From Streptomyces griseicoloratus (GTDB lineage Bacteria; Actinomycetota; Actinomycetes; Streptomycetales; Streptomycetaceae): a stretch of 64,000 nucleotides of DNA. The DNA lies in assembly GCF_014534645.1 (NCBI RefSeq), contig NZ_JACVQF010000163.1, positions 62,001-126,000 of the forward strand, written 5' to 3'. Each line of letters opens with the position of its first letter. The stretch's first letter is position 1. The position numbers and the translations under genes are program-made. Below the pieces are notes generated by a model. The model ran no database searches, had not been told where the DNA came from, and saw only the letters and a program-made list of their open reading frames with translations. Of this stretch, positions 7,893-15,472 are shown piece after piece.

Positions 7893-9845
7893 GTGCAGAC
7901 CCTGGCGTACGGATCGTGGCCCTCGCCGATCGACGCGGCGCTCGCCGCCGCGCACGACGGGCGGCCCGACGACGTGGGCTTCGTCGGCGACGAGGTGTGG
8001 TGGACGGCGCCCCGGCCCACGGAGGGCGGGCGGCGAACCCTGGTCCGCCGGCGTCCCGATGGCACGGAGGAGCCGGTGCTGCCGGCGCCGTGGAACGTGC
8101 GCAGCCGCGTCATCGAGTACGGTGGCCGGCCCTGGGCCGCGTTCCTGACCGACGCCGGGCCGCTGGTGCTCTTCGTGAACTTCGCCGACCAGCGGCTGTA
8201 CGCGTTCGAGCCGGGCGGCGAACCGCGTCCGCTGACCCCCGTCTCCCCGGTGGGCGGCGGGCTGCGCTGGGCCGATCCGCAGCCGCGCCCCGAGCGGGGC
8301 GAGGTGTGGTGCGTCCTGGAGGAGTTCACCGGCGACGGCCCCACCGACGTGCGCCGGGTCCTTGTGGCGGTGCCGCTGGACGGCTCGGCCGCCGACGACC
8401 GGCACGCCGTGCGGGAACTCACCGACGACCGGCACCGGTTCGTCACCGGGCCGCGCCTCTCGCCGGACGGACGCCGTGCGGCCTGGCTCGCCTGGGACCA
8501 TCCGCGCATGCCCTGGGACGGCACCGAGCTGAAGGTGGCCGAGATCGTACCCGAGGGTGTCTTCCAGGAGGCCCGGACCGTCGCGGGCGGGCCGGAGGAG
8601 TCCGTCGCCCAGGCCGACTGGGCCGCCGACGGCACCCTGCTGTACGCGTCCGACCGCACCGGCTGGTGGAACCTCTACCGGGACGGCGAGCCCCTGTGCG
8701 CCCGCGAGGAGGAGTTCGGCGGGCCGTTGTGGAAGCTCGGCCTGCGCTGGTTCGCCCCGCTGGACAGCGGTCTCATCGCCGTCCTGCACGGCCGCGGAGC
8801 CGCCACCCTCGGGATACTGGACCCCGAGACCGGCGAGCTCGTCGACGCGGCGGGCCCCTGGACCGAGTTCGCGCCCACCCTGGCGGCGCACGGCGAGCGG
8901 GTCGTGGCCGTCGGCGCGAGCCCGCACAGCGCCTACGAGGTGGTGGAGCTGGACGCCAGCACCGGCCGCACCCGCGTGATCGGCGCCCCCCACGAGGACG
9001 CCGTGGACCCCGTCTACTACCCCCGGCCGCTGATCCGCACCTTCGCCGGCCCCGACGGCCGCGAGATCCACGCCCACGTCTATCCACCGCACCACCCGGA
9101 GTGCACGGCCCCCGGCGACGAACTGCCGCCGTACGTGGTCTGGGCGCACGGCGGCCCCACCAGCCGGTCGCCGCTCGTGCTGGACCTGGAGATCGCCTAC
9201 TTCACCTCGCGCGGGATCGGCGTCGTCGAGGTCAACTACGGAGGCTCCACCGGCCACGGCCGGCAGTACCGCAACCGGCTGCGCGAACAGTGGGGGGTCG
9301 TCGACGTCGAGGACTGCGCCGCCGTCGCCCTCGCCCTCGCCGACGAGGGCACCGCCGACCGCGACCGGCTCGCGATCCGGGGCGGCAGCGCCGGCGGCTG
9401 GACCGCGGCCGCGTCGCTGGCCACGACCGACGTCTACGCCTGCGGCACGGTCATCTACCCGATCCTCGACCTGGCCGGCTGGGGCACCGGGGAGACCCAC
9501 GACTTCGAGTCGCAGTACCTGGAGACCCTGATCGGGCCGTACGCCGAGGTCCCCGGCCGGTACGCCGAGCGGTCGCCCTCCGAGCACGCCGACCGTGTGA
9601 CCGTGCCGTTCCTGCTGCTGCAGGGCCTGGACGACGTGATCTGCCCGCCCGTGCAGTGCGAGCGCTTCCTCGCCCGCATGGCCGGCAGAGGCGTGCCGCA
9701 CGCGTACATCGCCTTCGAGGGCGAGGGGCACGGATTCCGCCGGGCGGAGACCATGGTGCGCGTCCTGGAGTCCGAGCTCTCCCTCTACGCCCAGGTCTTC
9801 GGACTGAACCCGCCGGGCGTCCAGACCCTGGAGCTGACCAAGTGA
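7893..9845 (+). CDS. S9-family prolyl oligopeptidase / acylaminoacyl-peptidase-like
   Basis: This 650-residue protein has an N-terminal beta-propeller region and a C-terminal alpha/beta-hydrolase domain (about 370-640). The nucleophile motif is GGSAGGWTAAA (about 497), the acid is in LLLQGLDDVICPP (about 570-582) and the histidine in FEGEGHGFRRAE. The motif VNYGGSTGHGRQYRNRL is typical of S9C enzymes. It cleaves short oligopeptides or N-acylated peptides in the cytoplasm. The GTG start at 7893 is preceded by GGAGTGGGGGGAG. It follows the M20 gene by 18 nt and overlaps the S66 gene by 4 nt (GTGA). Confidence 0.9.
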   Translation: MQTLAYGSWPSPIDAALAAAHDGRPDDVGFVGDEVWWTAPRPTEGGRRTLVRRRPDGTEEPVLPAPWNVRSRVIEYGGRPWAAFLTDAGPLVLFVNFADQRLYAFEPGGEPRPLTPVSPVGGGLRWADPQPRPERGEVWCVLEEFTGDGPTDVRRVLVAVPLDGSAADDRHAVRELTDDRHRFVTGPRLSPDGRRAAWLAWDHPRMPWDGTELKVAEIVPEGVFQEARTVAGGPEESVAQADWAADGTLLYASDRTGWWNLYRDGEPLCAREEEFGGPLWKLGLRWFAPLDSGLIAVLHGRGAATLGILDPETGELVDAAGPWTEFAPTLAAHGERVVAVGASPHSAYEVVELDASTGRTRVIGAPHEDAVDPVYYPRPLIRTFAGPDGREIHAHVYPPHHPECTAPGDELPPYVVWAHGGPTSRSPLVLDLEIAYFTSRGIGVVEVNYGGSTGHGRQYRNRLREQWGVVDVEDCAAVALALADEGTADRDRLAIRGGSAGGWTAAASLATTDVYACGTVIYPILDLAGWGTGETHDFESQYLETLIGPYAEVPGRYAERSPSEHADRVTVPFLLLQGLDDVICPPVQCERFLARMAGRGVPHAYIAFEGEGHGFRRAETMVRVLESELSLYAQVFGLNPPGVQTLELTK

Positions 9846-10765
9846 CCTCCCTGCGGCGGCCGCCGCGGCTGGCTCCCGGCGCACGGGTGGCCGTCGTCGC
9901 GCCCAGCGGGCCCGTGCCCGAGGAGCGGCTGCAGTCCGGCCTCGACGTGCTGCGCGGCTGGGACCTCGACCCGGTCGTGGCACCCCATGTCCTGGACCGG
10001 CACGGCACGTTCGACTACCTCGCGGGCACGGACGCCGACCGGGCCGCCGATCTCCAGGCGGCCTGGTGCGACCCGTCCGTGGACGCCGTGCTGTGCGCCC
10101 GCGGCGGGTACGGCGCCCAGCGCATGGCCGACCTGCTCGACTGGGAGGCGATGCGCGCGGCCGGACCGAAGGTGTTCGTCGGCTTCAGCGACATCACCGC
10201 GCTGCACGAGGCGTTCGCGACGAGACTGGGGCTGGTCACCCTGCACGGGCCGATGGCGGCCGGCGCCGACTTCATCAAGAACGCGAGGGCGCAGGAGCAC
10301 CTCAAGGCCACGCTGTTCGCGCCGGAGACCGTCCGCACGATCGTGTCCGGCGCCACGTCGCTGGTCCCCGGCCGGGCCCGGGGCGTCACACTCGGTGGAA
10401 GCGTGAGTCTGCTCGCCGCCGAGCTGGGCACCCCGCACGCCCGCCGCTCCGCGCACGGCGGGCTGCTGTGCCTGGAGGACGTGGGAGAGGTGGCGTACCG
10501 GCTGGACCGCTGTCTGACGCAGTTGCTGCGCGCCGGATGGCTGGACGGGGTCCGCGGGGTGCTCCTCGGGTCCTGGGAGGCGTGCGGGCCCTACGAGCGC
10601 CTGCGCCCGCTGTTCGCCGACCGGCTGGGCGGCCTCGGAGTGCCGGTCGTCGAGGACTTCGGCTTCGGGCACTGCGAGGGCGCGCTGACCGTGCCCTTCG
10701 GGACGGCGGCGGAGCTGGACGCCGAGGCGGGCACGCTCACCCTCGACGAGCCGGCACTGCGCTGA
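9842..10765 (+). CDS. S66-family LD-carboxypeptidase (LdcA-like, muropeptide recycling)
   Basis: The 307-residue product matches the length of LD-carboxypeptidases that remove the terminal D-Ala from murein tetrapeptides. The serine nucleophile is in VFVGFSDITALHEA (about 113-126). The glutamate is in CLEDVGEVAYRLDRCL and the histidine in GFGHCEGALTVPFG, completing the Ser-Glu-His triad of the family. The GTG start overlaps the stop of the S9 peptidase (GTGA), so it is the last gene of the four-peptidase operon. There is no signal peptide, consistent with cytoplasmic recycling of imported muropeptides. Confidence 0.9.
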   Translation: MTSLRRPPRLAPGARVAVVAPSGPVPEERLQSGLDVLRGWDLDPVVAPHVLDRHGTFDYLAGTDADRAADLQAAWCDPSVDAVLCARGGYGAQRMADLLDWEAMRAAGPKVFVGFSDITALHEAFATRLGLVTLHGPMAAGADFIKNARAQEHLKATLFAPETVRTIVSGATSLVPGRARGVTLGGSVSLLAAELGTPHARRSAHGGLLCLEDVGEVAYRLDRCLTQLLRAGWLDGVRGVLLGSWEACGPYERLRPLFADRLGGLGVPVVEDFGFGHCEGALTVPFGTAAELDAEAGTLTLDEPALR

Positions 10766-10876
10766 GGCGGCACCGCGCCGAGCCGTCCGGCCGGTGACCG
10801 GGCCCGGCCCGGCGGTCCGCACGCGCGGGGCTGCTCCGGTTGCCGGTGCCCGGGGAGCGGCCCACCGGCCCCGTCG

Positions 10877-10882
10877 TAGGCT
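10877..10882 (+). promoter_or_regulatory. -10-like TAGGCT directly before the GNAT gene
   Basis: TAGGCT ends 6 nt before the ATG at 10889 and no Shine-Dalgarno lies between. This TANNNT-ATG spacing is the pattern of leaderless transcripts in Streptomyces. Confidence 0.4.
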
Positions 10883-10888
10883 GGCGGG

Positions 10889-11440
10889 ATGCCGCACACC
10901 GCATCCCGCTACCTCGCCGAGGGCCCCCGCGTGGGCATACGGCACTTCACCTACGAGGACGGCGACGAGTTCACCGCCCGGGCCCGGGAGAGCAAGGACC
11001 TGCACCATCCGTGGCTCTTCCCGCCCGACAGCGCCGAGGCGTACGCCGTGTACGCCGGCCGGCTGATCGAGGACCCGGCCAAGGCCGGTTTCCTGGTGTG
11101 CGAGCGCGACGGCGGCGGCATCGCGGGATTCGTCAACGTCAACAACATCGTCCACGGCGGCTTCCGCAGCGGGGCGCTCGGCTACGGCGCCTTCGCCCAC
11201 GCGGCGGGCCGCGGGCTGATGCGCGAGGGACTGGACCTCGTCGTACGGTACGCGTTCGGACCGCTGGGGCTGCACCGGCTGGAGATAAACGTGCAGCCGG
11301 GCAACGCCGCCTCCATCGCGCTGGCCCGCGCCTGCGGCTTCCACCTGGAGGGCTTCTCGCCGCGGATGCTCCACATCGACGGCGCCTGGCGCGACCACCA
11401 GCGCTGGGCGATCACCGCCGAGAGCGTGACTTCCGGTTGA
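10889..11440 (+). CDS. GNAT-family N-acetyltransferase (RimJ/RimL-like)
   Basis: The 183-residue protein has the layout of RimJ/RimL-type acetyltransferases. An N-terminal segment VGIRHFTYEDGDEF starts the fold. YGAFAHAAGRGLMREGL (about 97-113) is the acetyl-CoA-binding motif A, in which the usual R/Q-x-x-G-x-G/A is relaxed. LHRLEINVQPGNAASIALARACGF is the classical motif B. The acceptor could be a ribosomal protein N-terminus, an amino acid or a drug; sequence does not decide. Its 3' end overlaps the convergent downstream gene by 29 nt. Confidence 0.85.
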   Translation: MPHTASRYLAEGPRVGIRHFTYEDGDEFTARARESKDLHHPWLFPPDSAEAYAVYAGRLIEDPAKAGFLVCERDGGGIAGFVNVNNIVHGGFRSGALGYGAFAHAAGRGLMREGLDLVVRYAFGPLGLHRLEINVQPGNAASIALARACGFHLEGFSPRMLHIDGAWRDHQRWAITAESVTSG

Positions 11441-11759
11441 TCTTCATGGTGTCCAGGTCGGTGACCGTCGACCGGAGGTCGCGGAACCCGTAGCCGAGCC
11501 CGCGCAGCGTCGTCTCCGCCCGGTCCTCCGCGATCGCCCCCGCCATCTCCTCGCCGTCCGCCGCGTCCGACACCACGACGTACCGCATCGAGAAGTGCTT
11601 CAGCGGCGACGCCTCGTACGACAGCGAGCCCTCCTCGGTGAACCGCATGCTCGCCATCCCGTGCTCGGCGGCCTCGGCGATCAGCCGGGCCCAGGCCTCC
11701 TCGGTCAGCGCCTCCCAGGTGCCCCGGACGATCACCCGGTAGGTGTGCTGCTCGCTCAC
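11412..11759 (-). CDS. Small conserved actinobacterial protein (DUF6204-like)
   Basis: The product is 115 residues from a GTG start preceded by GGAG. It begins SEQHTYRVIVRGTWEAL and contains FTEEGSLSYEASPLKHFSMR. From memory this resembles the DUF6204 family, whose function is unknown. There are no membrane segments or signal peptide. The last 29 nt overlap the 3' end of the GNAT gene on the other strand, so the two transcripts are convergent and partly antisense. Longer in-frame starts upstream give a proline/arginine-rich extension that does not look real. Confidence 0.7.
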   Translation of the reverse strand: MSEQHTYRVIVRGTWEALTEEAWARLIAEAAEHGMASMRFTEEGSLSYEASPLKHFSMRYVVVSDAADGEEMAGAIAEDRAETTLRGLGYGFRDLRSTVTDLDTMKINRKSRSRR

Positions 11760-11923
11760 GTACGCTCCACTCTCCGTCGCTCCTCGGCCACCGCGGCCGG
11801 AGGCCGACTCTACGTCGGCGCGGGCGGACGGCACCCGGGATTTTCGCCGCCCGGCCCGCCGCGGCGATCCCGCCCGGTCCGGCCCCTGGTCAGCCGGGCG
11901 GCGAGCGGCTTCCATGGGGAACC

Positions 11924-13873
11924 GTGACGACGATCCGACGTGAGGTACTGACGCTGCCCGCCGCGGCCCTGGGCACCGACAACCCGCTGCCGCCGCTGCG
12001 CCCCCTGGACGAGGCCCACCGCATCGACGACCGGGACCGGGCCGCCCTGCCACGTGACATGGCCCGGCAGATCGACTACGAGCCGCTGCGCAGCCTGCTG
12101 CCGGTGCGGATCCGGGACGGGTACGACCGGACGCGTCCACCGGGCCGCATCGAAGCCCTCGTCATCGAGAACGACCGGCTGAGGGCCACCGTCCTGCCCG
12201 CTCTCGGCGGCCGCGTCGCCTCCCTCCACCACAAGCCGACCGGCCGTGAACTCCTCTACACCAACCCGGTGTTCCAGCCCGCCAACTTCGCCCTCAACGG
12301 CGCCTGGTTCTCCGGCGGCATCGAGTGGAACATCGGCGCCACCGGCCACACCACTCTGTCCTGCTCACCCCTGCACGCGGCCCGCGTACCGGCCCCCGAC
12401 GGCTCGCAGATGCTGCGCCTGTGGGAGTGGGAGAGGCTGCGCGACCTGCCCTTCCAGATCGACCTGTGGCTGCCGGAGGGCTCGGACTTCCTCTACGCCG
12501 GCGTCCGGATCCGCAACCCGCACGAGCGCCCGGTGCCCACCTACTGGTGGTCCAACATCGCCGTGCCCGAGGAGCGCCGCGTCCTCGCCCCCGCCGACGA
12601 GGCATGGCACTTCGGCTACGAACGCCGGCTGCGCCGGGTGCCCGTGCCGCTCCACGACGGCGCCGACCGCACGTACCCGCTGAACAGCACGTACGCCGCC
12701 GACTACTTCTACGAGGTGCCGGATGCCCGGCGCCGCTGGATCGCCGCGCTCGACGCCCACGGGCACGGACTCGTGCAGACCTCGACCGACGTGCTGCGCG
12801 GCCGGAAGCTGTTCGTCTGGGGCACCGGACCCGGCGGGCGGCGCTGGCAGGAGTGGCTCACCGAACCCGGCACGGGCGGCTACTGCGAGATCCAGGCCGG
12901 ACTCGTCCGCACCCAGCTGGAGCACGTCCGGCTGGAGGCGGAGAGCGAGCTGTCCTGGCTGGAGGCGTACGGGCCGCTCGACGCGGACCCCGACGGCGAG
13001 TGGCACACCGTGCTGCGCGGGGCGGAGGAGCGGCTGGAGACCGCCCTGCCACGGGCCGGGGTCGACGCGGCGTACGCGGCCTGGAAGCCGCACGCCGACA
13101 CCGAGCCCGGCGACAGCCTCGCCACCGGGTCGGGCTGGGGCGCACTCGAAGTACTGCGCACCGGCTGGAAACTGCCCGGCACGCCCTTCGAGGAGAGCAC
13201 CCTCGGCGACGCGCAGCAGCCCTGGCTGCACCTGCTGCGCGCCGGGTACCTTCCCGAGCCCGGGACGCACGAGCCGCCCGGGGACACGCTGGTCGCCCGG
13301 CCCTGGCGGGACATGCTGGAGACCGCGCCCGCCACACCGGTCACCGAGTACCACCTCGGTGTCGCCCAGTGGCACGCCGGCGACCGGGCACAGGCGGAGC
13401 GCAGCTGGGAGCGCGCCCTCGCCACCGCGCCGGCCGGCTGGCCGCTGCTGCGCTGTCTCGCCGTCGCGGACCAGGAGGGCGGTCACCACGAGCGGGCCGC
13501 CGACCGGTACGCCGAGGCCTTCGACGACCTCTGCGAGCGGCGCGGCGACGACGAGCGGTGGACGGCGGTCACGGCGGCGCTGGGCCGGGAGGCCGTCGAG
13601 GCGCTGCTGGCGGCGGGGCGCACGGCGGACGCCCGTACCGTGTGGGAGCGGCTGGGCCCCGCCGTCCGCGCCCGGGGCAGGCTCCGGCTGACCGAGGCCG
13701 GACTGCTGCTCGCCGAGGGGCGGCACGAGGAGGCGCGGGCGGTCTTCGGGGACGGCTTCGAGGTCGCCGACCTGAGGGAGGGGGAGGAGGCCATCGGGCG
13801 GTTGTGGGCCCGTCTCTGCCCCGAACCGCTGCCCACCCGGCTCGACTTCAGGATGCGGCCGGACGGGGACTGA
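11924..13873 (+). CDS. DUF5107 domain protein with C-terminal TPR-like region
   Basis: This 649-residue protein starts at GTG 11924, preceded by GGGGA. Residues about 50-360 form a DUF5107 region (ENDRLRATVLPALGGRVASL, GAWFSGGIEWNIGATGHT), a beta-sandwich of the galactose-mutarotase-like kind often found with carbohydrate-active proteins. From about 420 to 620 the sequence is helical and TPR-like (YHLGVAQWHAGDRAQAERSW). No signal peptide is seen. A carbohydrate-binding or epimerase-like role is suggested by family only; no catalytic residues can be named. It is monocistronic and convergent with the VOC gene 18 nt downstream. Confidence 0.8.
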   Translation: MTTIRREVLTLPAAALGTDNPLPPLRPLDEAHRIDDRDRAALPRDMARQIDYEPLRSLLPVRIRDGYDRTRPPGRIEALVIENDRLRATVLPALGGRVASLHHKPTGRELLYTNPVFQPANFALNGAWFSGGIEWNIGATGHTTLSCSPLHAARVPAPDGSQMLRLWEWERLRDLPFQIDLWLPEGSDFLYAGVRIRNPHERPVPTYWWSNIAVPEERRVLAPADEAWHFGYERRLRRVPVPLHDGADRTYPLNSTYAADYFYEVPDARRRWIAALDAHGHGLVQTSTDVLRGRKLFVWGTGPGGRRWQEWLTEPGTGGYCEIQAGLVRTQLEHVRLEAESELSWLEAYGPLDADPDGEWHTVLRGAEERLETALPRAGVDAAYAAWKPHADTEPGDSLATGSGWGALEVLRTGWKLPGTPFEESTLGDAQQPWLHLLRAGYLPEPGTHEPPGDTLVARPWRDMLETAPATPVTEYHLGVAQWHAGDRAQAERSWERALATAPAGWPLLRCLAVADQEGGHHERAADRYAEAFDDLCERRGDDERWTAVTAALGREAVEALLAAGRTADARTVWERLGPAVRARGRLRLTEAGLLLAEGRHEEARAVFGDGFEVADLREGEEAIGRLWARLCPEPLPTRLDFRMRPDGD

Positions 13874-13891
13874 CCCCGCCCGGCCGGAGAC

Positions 13892-14239
13892 TCACGCGCG
13901 CCGGTCCACGTACTCGTAGACCACACCGTCCGGGTGCTGGGCGATCAGATTGCGTCCAGCTGGCGTCGGAACCGGGCCGGCGATGATGTCGGCACCCAGT
14001 TCGCCCAGGACGCGGTGGGCCTCGTCGACGTCCGCGACGGCGATCGTGGCGGCGACCTTGCGCAGCAGCTCCAACTGGGACTCCGGCCCGCTCATCAGCA
14101 GGAAGCAGCCGACCGCGGCGACTTGGACACCACCGCGTTCGAAGCGGAGGGCCCGGCCGCCGGCGACGCCCTCGTAGAAGGGGATGGCCTTGTCCAGATC
14201 GTCGACGTAGACGCGCAGTGTGGCTCCCAGAATGTCCAT
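13892..14239 (-). CDS. VOC-family (glyoxalase/bleomycin-resistance fold) protein
   Basis: The 115-residue product begins MDILGATLRVYVDDLDKAIP and has the paired beta-alpha-beta-beta-beta modules of the vicinal oxygen chelate fold. Candidate metal ligands are few: a final Glu is present in DGVVYEYVDR but the first-strand histidine is absent (RVYV). It may therefore be a ligand-binding rather than metal-dependent member. The ATG at 14239 is preceded by a TAGGCT -10-like box at 14247-14252 and no Shine-Dalgarno, so the mRNA may be leaderless. Confidence 0.8.
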   Translation of the reverse strand: MDILGATLRVYVDDLDKAIPFYEGVAGGRALRFERGGVQVAAVGCFLLMSGPESQLELLRKVAATIAVADVDEAHRVLGELGADIIAGPVPTPAGRNLIAQHPDGVVYEYVDRRA

Positions 14240-14246
14240 GCGGACG

Positions 14247-14252
14247 AGCCTA
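14247..14252 (-). promoter_or_regulatory. -10-like TAGGCT directly before the VOC gene
   Basis: On the minus strand TAGGCT lies 7 nt upstream of the ATG at 14239 with no Shine-Dalgarno between them. It has the same spacing as the candidate leaderless promoters of the GNAT and dppA genes. Confidence 0.4.
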
Positions 14253-14308
14253 GTTGGCGGCGCCCCGGTCCTCACGGGCGCCGCCGCACCGCGCGGGGCG
14301 GTGCCGGT

Positions 14309-15271
14309 TCACGCGCTCTGCTGGAGCCGGGGCAGCACCTTGGTGCGGTAGAAGTCGAAGAAGCCGCGCAGGTCGGGGCCGATCTGGTTGACGTAGACCC
14401 GGTCGAAGCCGGCGTCGGCGAACCGCTTCAGCTCGGTGACGTGCTCGTCGGCGTCGGCACCGCACACCAGGTTCTGGCGCACCATGTCCTCGGTGACCAG
14501 CGTCTGCACCTGCTCGAAGTGCTTCGGCGAGGGCAGCACCTGGCCCAGCTCGCCGGGCAGCAGCTCGTTCGCCCACAGCCGGTGCACGGCCCGTACCGCC
14601 TCGTCCCGGTCGGCGTCGTAGCAGACCTTCGTGCCCCCGCTGACCAGCTTGGCGCCGCCCCCGCCCTTGCGGTACTGCTCGACCATCGACGTGTCCGGCA
14701 TCATCGTGATGTATCCGTCCCCCACCCGGGCCGCCAGTTTCGTGGCGGCCGGCCCGAAGCCGGAGACGTCGACGGGGACGGGCTCGTCCGGGACGGTGTA
14801 CAGGCGGGCGTTCTCCACCGTGTAGTGCGTGCCGTGGTGGTTGACCTCCTCGCCGCTGAACAGCCGGCGCATCACCAGGATCGCCTCCTCCAGCATCTCC
14901 AGCCGCACGTGCGCCGGCGGCCAGGCGTCGCCGAGGATGTGCTCGTTGAGCGCCTCGCCCGTGCCGACGCCGAGCCGGAAGCGGCCCCCGGTCATCACCG
15001 CGCTCGTCGCCGCCGCCTGCGCCACCACCGCCGGGTGCATGCGCACGGTCGGGCAGGTCACCGCCGTCTCGACGGGCAGCGACACGGCCTCGGACAGCGC
15101 GCCGATCACCGACCACACGAACGGGCTCTGGCCCTGCTCGTCGTTCCAGGGGTGGTAGTGGTCCGAGATCCACAGCGCCTGGAACCCTGCCTGCTCGGCC
15201 ATGCGCGCCTGCTCGATCAGCTCCGCGGGGCCGTACTGCTCGCACGCGAGGAAATAGCCGTACTCGGGCAT
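14309..15271 (-). CDS. F420-dependent LLM-class oxidoreductase (F420-glucose-6-phosphate-dehydrogenase-like)
   Basis: The 320-residue protein belongs to the luciferase-like monooxygenase superfamily and the group resembling F420-dependent glucose-6-phosphate dehydrogenase. Typical segments are GFQALWISDHYHPWNDEQG (about 29-47), GRFRLGVGTGEALNEHILG (about 96-114) and FGPAATKLAARVGDGYI. It should bind the deazaflavin F420 in a TIM barrel and transfer hydride to or from a small substrate, which is unknown. It is divergent from the NDH-2-like gene and shares a 201-bp intergenic region holding a 24-bp tandem repeat. Confidence 0.87.
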   Translation of the reverse strand: MPEYGYFLACEQYGPAELIEQARMAEQAGFQALWISDHYHPWNDEQGQSPFVWSVIGALSEAVSLPVETAVTCPTVRMHPAVVAQAAATSAVMTGGRFRLGVGTGEALNEHILGDAWPPAHVRLEMLEEAILVMRRLFSGEEVNHHGTHYTVENARLYTVPDEPVPVDVSGFGPAATKLAARVGDGYITMMPDTSMVEQYRKGGGGAKLVSGGTKVCYDADRDEAVRAVHRLWANELLPGELGQVLPSPKHFEQVQTLVTEDMVRQNLVCGADADEHVTELKRFADAGFDRVYVNQIGPDLRGFFDFYRTKVLPRLQQSA

Positions 15272-15378
15272 GGGGATGCCTCCGGGACATGGGGCGGGTG
15301 GGTCGCGGCCCGAGTACCCGGACGCCCGGCCGGAAACCGGCGGCGCGCGGTGCCGGCGGATGCCGGGGCGGCGGGGCC

Positions 15379-15426
15379 GGACGTTCGGGCACCCTGGTCA
15401 ACGGACGTTTGGGCACCCTGGTCAAG
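15379..15426. repeat. 24-bp direct tandem repeat (2 copies) in the divergent intergenic region
   Basis: The units 15379-15402 and 15403-15426 differ at only two positions. Each contains GGACGTT(C/T)GGGCACCCTGG. They lie 47 bp before the GTG of the NDH-2-like gene and about 110 bp before the LLM gene. Adjacent direct repeats of this length often serve as tandem regulator sites; that role is inferred. Confidence 0.55.
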
Positions 15427-15472
15427 GGGACGCGGAAGGCTCACGAGGTACGCGACAGCCCGGAGGCGAACC

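Noticed and set aside
6516-9983. Long minus-strand frame opposite the M20 and S9 peptidase genes
   Set aside because: There is no recognisable motif, and the plus-strand peptidases carry complete active sites.
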